Below, piece by piece: positions 1-5,355 of a stretch of 5,459 bases of DNA. Position numbers and translations under genes: made by a program. Origin of the DNA: a bacterium (GTDB lineage: Bacteria; Desulfobacterota; Anaeroferrophillalia; Anaeroferrophillales; Tharpellaceae); NCBI GenBank assembly GCA_029935295.1, contig JAOZKP010000195.1, forward strand, positions 1-5,459. The letters run 5' to 3'. The notes under the pieces are model-generated. The model made no database searches. It was not told the DNA's origin and saw nothing but the letters and a program-made list of their open reading frames with translations. Position 1 is the stretch's first letter, and each line of letters opens with the position of its first letter.

Positions 1-10
1 CAGGCTTGAC
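1..10 (+). repeat. Left copy of the RAYT-associated CAGGCTTGAC repeat (probably cut by the window edge)
   Basis: The window opens with CAGGCTTGAC. The same ten bases occur in the same orientation at 1088-1097 and inverted at 994-1003. The two downstream copies belong to a longer 12-base unit, GTCAGGCTTGAC, so this one probably continues upstream of the window. The three copies bracket the transposase gene, as expected for REP-like sequences around a RAYT gene. Sequence after base 10 does not match the right-hand copy, so the shared block is short on this side. Confidence 0.6.
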
Positions 11-40
11 AAATAAATATCCCATAGCATTGATACGAAA

Positions 41-45
41 AGGAG
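41..45 (+). promoter_or_regulatory. Ribosome binding site of the RAYT gene
   Basis: AGGAG lies five bases before the ATG at 51. It is a strong Shine-Dalgarno match at good spacing and selects this ATG over the in-frame ATG at position 6, which would add 15 residues unlike the family N-terminus. Confidence 0.8.
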
Positions 46-50
46 ACAAT

Positions 51-983
51 ATGGCACGGAAACCTCGCATTCATTTCCCCGGCGCTTTTTACCACGTCAT
101 GCTCCGCGGCAATGGCGGCCAGAAGATTTTCTTTTCGCCTGAAGATCAAACTAGACTCTACCTATTATTTCAGGAAGGCGTGGGGAAATACGGTTATCGT
201 ATCCATGCTTTCTGCCTGATGCCCAACCACATTCATCTGGTAATCCAGGTTGATGAAATTCCTCTGGCAAAAATCATTCAAAACATCAGTTTCCGTTTTA
301 CGCGCCATATAAACACAACCCAGGAGAGAAGCGGTCATCTTTTTCAAGGCCGCTACAAAGCCATCCTGGTCGATGCTGATAATTACCTGCTGCAACTTGT
401 CCGCTATATTCATAATAATCCCGTCAGGGCTGAACTTGCCGACCAATGCGAGGGTTTTCAGTGGTCTTCACATAATGCTTACTGCGGCAAAGAATTTATT
501 CCGTGGCTGACTACCGATTTTGTCTTAAGCCAGTTCGGTAACAATCTTGACTCCGCTCGAGCTCATTATATGGACTTTGCCAGCCTGATTGAGCCGGAGG
601 AACAACTATCTGAATTTCAACATGGAACCCATGAAGGACGTTTGTTGGGAGATGATTTTTTTGCTAAAGAGGCCCTCTCCAAAACAGAAGAAAAGTTTGA
701 AAAACAGACCACGATGGAACAGATTGTCGATGCCGTCTGCTCTGAATATGGGATAAAACCTGCGACTTTAGCTGAGCCGGGAAAGCAACGTAAAAATGCT
801 GAGGCCCGGGCTTTGACAGCACTGTTGGTTATCAATACTGACAGTTTAACTTTGACAAACTTGGCTAAGATTTTCCGCCGGGAATTATCCGGCCTGAGTC
901 AGGCTGCCCGGCGCATGCAGACGCGCCTGGATGTGGATAAAGAACTGAATGCACGACTGAATAAAATCAAGGACAGCCTGTAA
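51..983 (+). CDS. REP-associated tyrosine transposase (RAYT), Y1/HUH family, with DnaA-C-like C-terminal domain
   Basis: A 310-residue protein of the transposase_17/Y1_Tnp superfamily, related to IS200/IS605 TnpA. These enzymes cut and rejoin single-stranded DNA at REP palindromes through a tyrosine. The start at 51 gives the typical family opening MARKPRIHFPGAFYHVMLRG. Visible motifs are the metal-binding HUH signature in MPNHIHLV (H60, H62) and YIHNNPVRA, whose Y119 is the likely catalytic tyrosine by position. Also present is GHLFQGRYKA (about 96-104). Residues about 220-295 form a second region that resembles the DNA-binding C-terminal domain of DnaA (AEARALTALL, then LAKIFRRELSGLSQAARRM), found in a long RAYT subgroup; classical short RAYTs lack it. 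The gene is intact, with no frameshift. It is convergent with the minus-strand operon, and its stop codon lies at the edge of a long inverted repeat. Family assignment is secure; current activity is not shown. Confidence 0.93.
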   Translation: MARKPRIHFPGAFYHVMLRGNGGQKIFFSPEDQTRLYLLFQEGVGKYGYRIHAFCLMPNHIHLVIQVDEIPLAKIIQNISFRFTRHINTTQERSGHLFQGRYKAILVDADNYLLQLVRYIHNNPVRAELADQCEGFQWSSHNAYCGKEFIPWLTTDFVLSQFGNNLDSARAHYMDFASLIEPEEQLSEFQHGTHEGRLLGDDFFAKEALSKTEEKFEKQTTMEQIVDAVCSEYGIKPATLAEPGKQRKNAEARALTALLVINTDSLTLTNLAKIFRRELSGLSQAARRMQTRLDVDKELNARLNKIKDSL

Positions 984-1008
984 ATACCCAGGAGTCAAGC
1001 CTGACCCC
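982..1008 (+). repeat. Left arm of a long inverted repeat (REP-like unit downstream of the RAYT gene)
   Basis: Bases 982-1005 match the reverse complement of 1086-1109 at 22 of 24 positions. The arm starts inside the transposase TAA stop (981-983). It reads AAATACCCA, then GGAG, then the short imperfect palindrome GTCAAGCCTGAC. Bases 991-1008 could fold alone into a small hairpin: GG and GTCA pair with TGAC and CC around an AGCC loop, with one mismatch. This resembles a REP unit preceded by a GGAG tetranucleotide, the kind of site RAYT proteins recognise. The two arms could also pair with each other across a loop of about 80 bases. Confidence 0.8.
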
Positions 1009-1082
1009 AAAATTGCAACTAAAAATCTGACCAGAAAAAATGACCGAAATTGGTGAAAAAACGGTGAAGAATTGTCTGAATC

Positions 1083-1109
1083 GGTGTCAGGCTTGACTTT
1101 TGGGTATTT
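1083..1109 (-). repeat. Right arm of the long inverted repeat
   Basis: This is the inverted partner of 982-1005. On the minus strand it reads AAATACCCAAAAGTCAAGCC and continues TGACACC. The only two mismatches to the left arm are adjacent: AA here where the left arm has GG. The outer end runs into the TAA stop (1111-1109) of the LolA-like gene, mirroring how the left arm touches the transposase stop. The spacer between the arms (1009-1085) is A-rich and carries no ORF that I would call. Confidence 0.8.
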
Positions 1110-1825
1110 TACTTGAAATAGTCTTGGGGGAGAGGGGTGTTGATGTGGACTTTGCGGAAATTTATGGCGGTGTAGTCTGAGCCGGACTCGCGGATGATAA
1201 TTTTTACGACATAACGATAGTCGGCGGAAAAGGTTATTTCCAGGGCAGAGATCAGGCGGCGGGCAGCGGACTCTTTGGGCACCAGTTTCAACGTTGGCGG
1301 GTTTTGCGTAAGCAGGGTCAGATCGTACTGTTCTTTGAGAAAAGTAAAATCAGCAGTCGTCCAAGCAGTTATCTGGACGGCAAAGTGCTGAAGCCAGGGT
1401 TCGTCGGCAAGCTTAAATGATTGAGAAACACCGCTGTTTTCGTGCCAGCGCCGACCTCGGTTACCACAAACCAGAATTCCGGATTCAACCGGCTGCGTCA
1501 ACTCCCAGCGCCAACAGTCGGGCCGCTGAAATGCGAAATGACCCGAAGTTTTTATGACTTCACTGAAAGCTGAAAGATGTTTTTCCTGCTCCATCCGGCT
1601 GGAGATTGTATTCACGCCGGCAGCAGCGGCACTGATGCGATCCAGCGTTGCGGCCAGAGATTTGTCTGAAGATTTAATTACAGGGGTTAATTCCGGTGCC
1701 ACAGATGCTGATACAGTTGCCGCAGCAGTTGTCGGCCCGGACATAAACCCCGCAGAAAAAAGCAAACCTATAAGCAAAATGCTCACAATTTTGCGGATAG
1801 AAATTAATGATTGCGCACTATTCAA
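1109..1825 (-). CDS. LolA-like outer-membrane lipoprotein carrier protein
   Basis: A 238-residue exported protein of the LolA family (COG2834 type), which shuttles lipidated or hydrophobic cargo across the periplasm. A signal peptide is visible: R11-K12, a hydrophobic core at about 13-28, and a likely cleavage near the Ala-rich stretch 34-36. There is no lipobox cysteine, so it should be soluble. A Ser/Ala/Thr-rich linker (about 30-58) precedes the LolA fold. Family features include QEKHLSAFSEVIKTSGHFAF, the RPDCWRWELTQP segment at 101-112, GNRGRRWHE at 121-129 and the terminal NTPLPQDYFK. The start is a TTG whose bases overlap the preceding stop (TTGA), with GAGG about ten bases upstream; no in-frame ATG would keep the signal peptide. 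It is the last gene of the operon. Its closeness to an ApeP-like dehydratase suggests a dedicated LolA paralogue of a lipid/polyene cluster rather than the housekeeping lolA. Two cysteines (C104, C120) are the only ones in the protein. Confidence 0.85.
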   Translation of the reverse strand: MNSAQSLISIRKIVSILLIGLLFSAGFMSGPTTAAATVSASVAPELTPVIKSSDKSLAATLDRISAAAAGVNTISSRMEQEKHLSAFSEVIKTSGHFAFQRPDCWRWELTQPVESGILVCGNRGRRWHENSGVSQSFKLADEPWLQHFAVQITAWTTADFTFLKEQYDLTLLTQNPPTLKLVPKESAARRLISALEITFSADYRYVVKIIIRESGSDYTAINFRKVHINTPLPQDYFK

Positions 1826-2289
1826 TTTTCATTTTCCTCAATCGGCGGTACCCAAATTTTCAATTCAGCGGCGGCAATCTCTTCTGAGCCGGATTTAACG
1901 ACGGCATCAGCGATAAAAAAATCATCCAACTGAATCGTGGTTGCTACTTCAATTATGAGTTCGATTCCGATCTCAACCCGCCTGTGAGAAACAAAATGCC
2001 GAACTCCGACCAGAAAACCAAGACTCGGCGGACAACCGGCAAGGCGGTCTTCATAACCGCGCAGGCAGGCATAAGACTGGGCCATCATCTCAAGAACCAC
2101 GACCTCTTCCAAAAAATTATCCGCTCCGCTGACGCCGCAATCACAAAAAATGGTTGCCGCTGCCGGACAGGCTGATATCCGGCCAGAACCCTGCTTGCGA
2201 TCATAACTCAACAGCTGCCCGATAAGAAGCATGGTCTCCCGATGTGGAATCAGTTCCTGAGCTGCTAATGGCAATGTAATTTTTTTCAT
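1822..2289 (-). CDS. Hot-dog fold 3-hydroxyacyl-ACP dehydratase, ApeP-like (COG4706 type)
   Basis: A 155-residue single hot-dog domain protein, predicted to dehydrate 3-hydroxyacyl-ACP to trans-2-enoyl-ACP in the cytoplasm. Near the N-terminus LIPHRETMLLI contains the PHR-x-x-ML signature of FabZ/ApeP-type enzymes, with H16 as the likely catalytic histidine. The central helix carries VVLEMMAQSYACLRGYE, with E67 as the likely acidic partner. GFLVGVRHF follows at about 91-99. The length is normal for the ApeP group, and the combination is closer to that group than to housekeeping FabZ. The ATG lies four bases after the tsaE stop. No good Shine-Dalgarno sequence is seen, so translation probably depends on coupling to tsaE. 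The 3' end overlaps the LolA-like gene by four bases. In aryl-polyene clusters such dehydratases act with an ACP and chain-elongation enzymes; here only an ACP is in view, so the exact pathway is inferred. Confidence 0.82.
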   Translation of the reverse strand: MKKITLPLAAQELIPHRETMLLIGQLLSYDRKQGSGRISACPAAATIFCDCGVSGADNFLEEVVVLEMMAQSYACLRGYEDRLAGCPPSLGFLVGVRHFVSHRRVEIGIELIIEVATTIQLDDFFIADAVVKSGSEEIAAAELKIWVPPIEENEN

Positions 2290-2293
2290 GCAA

Positions 2294-2749
2294 TCATGAC
2301 CGGCTCACGTAAATTCGGCGTTTTTCACTGTCGACAATCTCAATCCTTATTTTTATCAAATTGCGGGACGGCAATAAATCCTCCGCCTTTTCCGGCCACT
2401 CAATCACCAGAACCCCGGGGTCAGCAAGATAGTCGTTAAAGCCAAGTTCAAAAAGTTCATCGGCATCACCAAGACGATAAAGGTCAAGATGATAAAGCGG
2501 CAAACGCCCCCGATATTCATTTATCAACGTAAAAGTCGGACTGTTGAGATAATACCAGTCGGGCACCCCGAGACCTTTAGCAAGTCCTTTAGTAAGCAGG
2601 GTTTTGCCCGCACCAAGATCACCCTGCAGGGTGACAACGTAAAGCTCATCTTTAAATGCTGCAGCCAATTCTTCACCGAACTGCAAAGTTTCTGCGGCCG
2701 CAGATGTGGCTATCGGATTTTCCGGCAAAGGTACAGTCACATTATTCAC
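2294..2749 (-). CDS. tsaE: tRNA threonylcarbamoyladenosine biosynthesis ATPase TsaE (YjeE)
   Basis: A 151-residue P-loop ATPase. With TsaB and TsaD it completes the N6-threonylcarbamoyl modification of A37 in ANN-decoding tRNAs. Diagnostic features in order are the Walker A motif GDLGAGKT at 43-50 (K49), SPTFTLINEY at 70-79, LYHLDLYRL at 85-93 (D89), ELFELGFNDYL at 98-108 and VLVIEWPEKA at 113-122, the last holding the family's E117-W118 pair. Length and motif order are standard for the family. The start is a GTG at 2749 that overlaps the 3' end of the nnr gene by eight bases, with AGG five bases upstream; a second GTG three codons in is an alternative start. Adjacency to nnr is widely conserved (yjeF-yjeE in E. 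coli), which supports both assignments. Confidence 0.95.
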   Translation of the reverse strand: MNNVTVPLPENPIATSAAAETLQFGEELAAAFKDELYVVTLQGDLGAGKTLLTKGLAKGLGVPDWYYLNSPTFTLINEYRGRLPLYHLDLYRLGDADELFELGFNDYLADPGVLVIEWPEKAEDLLPSRNLIKIRIEIVDSEKRRIYVSRS

Positions 2750-4340
2750 TGTCGCCTGCCATAAGCATTGAAAGTGTTTCAGGTAAAACTCGCTCTAATT
2801 CAACCGCTGTCACGCCATATCGAAAACCTGCTGCCATAAGCTTATCAGCAATCATCCCATGCAGAAAAACTCCGGCCTGAGCGGCAGGTAAAGACAGTAA
2901 TCCCTGCGCCAGAAAACTGCCGATAATTCCTGTAAGAATATCGCCGGAGCCGGCGGTCGCCAGCAGAGAATTGCCGCTTGAGTTAATTGAAAGCGCCCCG
3001 TCGGGTGCTGCAATTACGGTCGCCGCCCCTTTCAGAACAACATAAACCCCAAGATCTGCAGCCAATTCAGCAGCGGCCGCGAGGCGGCGATTTTGAATAT
3101 CTGCGGTTTTGCATTTAAGAAGACGCGCCATCTCGCCCGGATGCGGCGTCAGGATCGTCTGCGGTCGGTTTTTCGGTATGATATCGGGATTTTCCGCAAG
3201 CAGGGTTAACGCGTCGGCATCAAGCACCACCGGCAAAGATGATTCATGAAGTAAAGTTTTCACCAATGCCGCAGCCGCTTCATTTAAACCCAGGCCGGGG
3301 CCGATCGCTAAAGCAGTTTTACCGGAACAGATCTCTTTAAGTTCAGCCCCACTTAATTCCCGGATTAAGCCGGGAGCTGCTTCCGGCAAAGGCAACAACA
3401 TCAGCGCCGGATTTCGCCCTTCAAGCTGTCCGGCAAGGGTTTGCGGCAGGGCCAGAGAACTTAGACCGCAGCCGCAATGTAAAGCCGCGCCCGCAGCCAG
3501 CAACCCGGCTCCGGATTTTCCGGGACTCCCGGCAAATGTCAGCAAGTGGCCACGACTGCCTTTGTGAATATTGCCTAAAACTGCCGTTTCCGGCAGCAGT
3601 TTCCGGCAAAAATCAGCAGTCAGAAGTTGAATAGAATCTTTCTCTTCAACGGCCCAGTTTTGTGGAATACCGATATCGACAATCTCAACCTGGCCGGAAT
3701 ATTCGCAGCCGGGCGCAACAAACAGGCCGGGCTTACCGAAAGCAAAAGTCGCAGTCGCGGTCGCCCGCACCGCATCTCCCAGCGGCAGGCCTGAATCAGC
3801 ATCCAGGCCGGAAGGGATATCGAGGGCTAAAACCGGGCCGGAAAATTCATTTATTGCGGCAATAACTTCGGCATAAAGCCCACGCACCGCACTCTTTAAA
3901 CCGGTACCCAAAAGGCCATCAACAATAAGTTTTGAAGAGGGCATTGTCGACTTTAATTTTAGCCAACTCTCTTCATCAAGAAGTTCAAGAACTTCGCCGC
4001 CAAGATTAACAAAGGCGTCATGATTAATCTTGGCATCACCGCTCAAACCCGCACCGGGCGCCAGCAAAGCGACCTTAATCCGAAAATATCCGGCCAAGAA
4101 CAGAACCCGGGCCACCACAAATGCATCACCGCCGTTGTTGCCTTTACCGGCAAACAGCAGAATTTCATCATCTAAATTTTCAAGCCAGCCCGCAGCATCA
4201 AGCAAACGCACCGCACCGCGCCCGGCCTCCTCCATCAAAACCGCACCGGGAATGCCGATTTCATTAATTGCACGGCCATCCAGCGCCCGCATCCGCTCAG
4301 CTTTCAGGAGTTTAATATCTCCGCTTAATTGCTTTTTCAT
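2742..4340 (-). CDS. nnr: Bifunctional NAD(P)H-hydrate epimerase / ADP-dependent NAD(P)H-hydrate dehydratase (Nnr, YjeF)
   Basis: A 532-residue two-domain metabolite-repair enzyme that restores NADH and NADPH damaged by hydration. The N-terminal domain (about 1-235) epimerises R- and S-NAD(P)HX: it shows the GKGNNGGDAFVVAR signature at 65-78, VDGLLGTGL at 140-148 and ALDIPSGLDADSG at 172-184. The C-terminal ribokinase-like domain (about 240-525) dehydrates S-NAD(P)HX using ADP: KGSRGHLLTFAGS at 260-272, GPGLG at 347-351, LDADAL at 373-378, TPHPGE at 398-403, LKGAATVI at 436-443 and TAGSGD at 462-467 with the presumed catalytic D467. The full two-domain form is intact. I chose the ATG at 4340, two bases after the acyltransferase stop, with GGGAAG six bases upstream. 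A TTG at 4346 would add two residues and give a four-base TTGA overlap; AAGG lies seven bases before it, so it remains possible. Confidence 0.95.
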   Translation of the reverse strand: MKKQLSGDIKLLKAERMRALDGRAINEIGIPGAVLMEEAGRGAVRLLDAAGWLENLDDEILLFAGKGNNGGDAFVVARVLFLAGYFRIKVALLAPGAGLSGDAKINHDAFVNLGGEVLELLDEESWLKLKSTMPSSKLIVDGLLGTGLKSAVRGLYAEVIAAINEFSGPVLALDIPSGLDADSGLPLGDAVRATATATFAFGKPGLFVAPGCEYSGQVEIVDIGIPQNWAVEEKDSIQLLTADFCRKLLPETAVLGNIHKGSRGHLLTFAGSPGKSGAGLLAAGAALHCGCGLSSLALPQTLAGQLEGRNPALMLLPLPEAAPGLIRELSGAELKEICSGKTALAIGPGLGLNEAAAALVKTLLHESSLPVVLDADALTLLAENPDIIPKNRPQTILTPHPGEMARLLKCKTADIQNRRLAAAAELAADLGVYVVLKGAATVIAAPDGALSINSSGNSLLATAGSGDILTGIIGSFLAQGLLSLPAAQAGVFLHGMIADKLMAAGFRYGVTAVELERVLPETLSMLMAGDSE

Positions 4341-4342
4341 AA

Positions 4343-5098
4343 TCAACTTCCCGCCTTAAGCTCTCTGATTTTTTGTGCCATCATCTCTTTCACCTGTTTT
4401 CGCATCAGAATATGGCCATCATCCCCGCTGAAATCAGCTGGGTCTAAAGGCGACAGGGCCTGCATCCGCACTTTAGCGGGGCGCATTTTGAAAGTTCCCG
4501 GCGGCAGCAGGGTATCGGTACCCGTAATACAGAGCGGCACCAGCGGCAGATTAAGTTTAAGCGCCAGGAGAAAGGCACCGGAATAGAAGCGTTGAAGCTC
4601 GCCATCACGACTGCGGTGACCTTCAGGAAAGAAAAGAATTGAGCCGCCGGCTGCGGTTATCGCCTGCGCCCTTTCAGCACTTGCCGCAAAACCGTCGGCT
4701 TCAACATCAAGGTAACGGGCCAGGTGCATAAATGCCGTATACCAGAAAAGCCGACGAAACGGCCAGGCCCGTACAACAAAGGCGATATCGCTGACCGGCT
4801 GCAGCGCCATGCAGTAGGTATCGAAAAAAGAGAGATGATTAATAACGTATATACAAGGGGTCCGCTGCCGGTACGCCTTATCGAAACCATAGCGTCTGAA
4901 ACTGACAAACGGGGCGACAATCAGCATCCAGCCACGGCCGTAAATCCAGATAAAATGGCGGGCGATTTTTGCAGTCGACCAATCCGTTAATTTACGCCAG
5001 AGCAGAAAAGCCAAAGGTGAGATTAAAAGGCCGATAACCGTCCAGAGAAGCAGCAGCGGGTAGACCCAGAGGTTCATCAGAAAAATGAACACTTTCAC
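4343..5098 (-). CDS. PlsC-like lysophospholipid acyltransferase family protein
   Basis: A 251-residue membrane-associated acyltransferase of the LPLAT/PlsC superfamily (1-acylglycerol-3-phosphate acyltransferase type), which moves an acyl chain from ACP or CoA to a hydroxyl acceptor. A hydrophobic segment at about 10-34 should anchor it in the inner membrane. Motif I is NHLSFFD at 87-93 (H88, D93, the H-x4-D pair). The second block is FPEGHRSRDGELQRFYSGAF at 157-176, and LPLVPLCITGTD follows at 184-195. Motif II has His161 where FPEGTRS is usual. The start is a GTG overlapping the ACP stop as GTGA; GAGGGG lies about 13 bases upstream, so coupling to the ACP gene is likely important. Placement straight after an ACP suggests that an ACP-bound acyl group is its donor. 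Such PlsC-type genes also occur in aryl-polyene-like clusters. The acceptor cannot be read from the sequence; a plain phospholipid plsC is the main alternative. Confidence 0.88.
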   Translation of the reverse strand: MKVFIFLMNLWVYPLLLLWTVIGLLISPLAFLLWRKLTDWSTAKIARHFIWIYGRGWMLIVAPFVSFRRYGFDKAYRQRTPCIYVINHLSFFDTYCMALQPVSDIAFVVRAWPFRRLFWYTAFMHLARYLDVEADGFAASAERAQAITAAGGSILFFPEGHRSRDGELQRFYSGAFLLALKLNLPLVPLCITGTDTLLPPGTFKMRPAKVRMQALSPLDPADFSGDDGHILMRKQVKEMMAQKIRELKAGS

Positions 5099-5355
5099 TC
5101 TGGCGCGACCGCCCCTCTTTTGGCGATGACAAAATGGTGGATATCTCCGAGCGTCCGGATTTCGCGCAATCCGGCATCATCCCGGATTTTGATCTTGAGA
5201 GCGCCTTCAAGAACCACCACCATATCAACAATATCGAGACTGTCGAGGCCTAAATCAGCGAAAATTTCCGCCTCCGGCACCATCGCCGACTCTTCCAGTT
5301 CAAACTCCTCAATCAATGAGTTATTGACTAAAGAGATAATTTCTCCATCTGTCAT
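5095..5355 (-). CDS. Acyl carrier protein
   Basis: An 86-residue acidic carrier protein of the PP-binding family. The phosphopantetheine attachment motif is DLGLDSLDIVDMV at 34-46, with S39 as the modified serine. The helical pattern before and after it, and the closing segment REIRTLGDIHHFV at 64-76, are typical of type II ACPs. It differs from the strongly conserved housekeeping AcpP and lies next to an acyltransferase rather than fabD/fabG/fabF, so it is more likely a dedicated ACP of a specialised lipid or polyene pathway (inference). The ATG at 5355 overlaps the stop of the preceding partial gene as ATGA. Possible ribosome-binding sequences are AGGGA about six bases upstream and GGAGG 13 bases upstream. 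The 3' end overlaps the PlsC-like gene by three or four bases, so the two are translationally coupled. Confidence 0.93.
   Translation of the reverse strand: MTDGEIISLVNNSLIEEFELEESAMVPEAEIFADLGLDSLDIVDMVVVLEGALKIKIRDDAGLREIRTLGDIHHFVIAKRGAVAPE

Noticed and set aside
6..50. Upstream ATG at 6 as start of the transposase
   Set aside because: It has no visible ribosome binding site and adds 15 residues unlike the family N-terminus, while the ATG at 51 has AGGAG at ideal spacing.
1009..1085. Small RNA or tRNA-like structure in the loop between the repeat arms
   Set aside because: The segment is A-rich with only short scattered pairings (such as ACCG with CGGT). I found no cloverleaf or promoter that would support an RNA gene.
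982..1110. The inverted repeat as a standard Rho-independent terminator
   Set aside because: The arms are AT-rich at their outer ends, the loop is about 80 bases, and no GC-rich stem followed by a T-run is present. A termination or stabilising role remains possible, but not by the classic design.
1554..1898. Plus-strand open frame spanning the LolA/dehydratase junction
   Set aside because: It is antisense to two well-supported overlapping genes and shows no family motif.
4030..4359. Plus-strand open frame of 109 codons opposite nnr
   Set aside because: It lies wholly antisense to the conserved N-terminal domain of nnr, is Pro/Ser/Ala-rich low-complexity translation typical of a shadow frame, and has no ribosome binding site that I could see.
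4992..5231. Minus-strand open frame overlapping the ACP and PlsC-like genes in another frame
   Set aside because: Its translation has no recognisable features and both overlapping genes have clear catalytic or attachment motifs.
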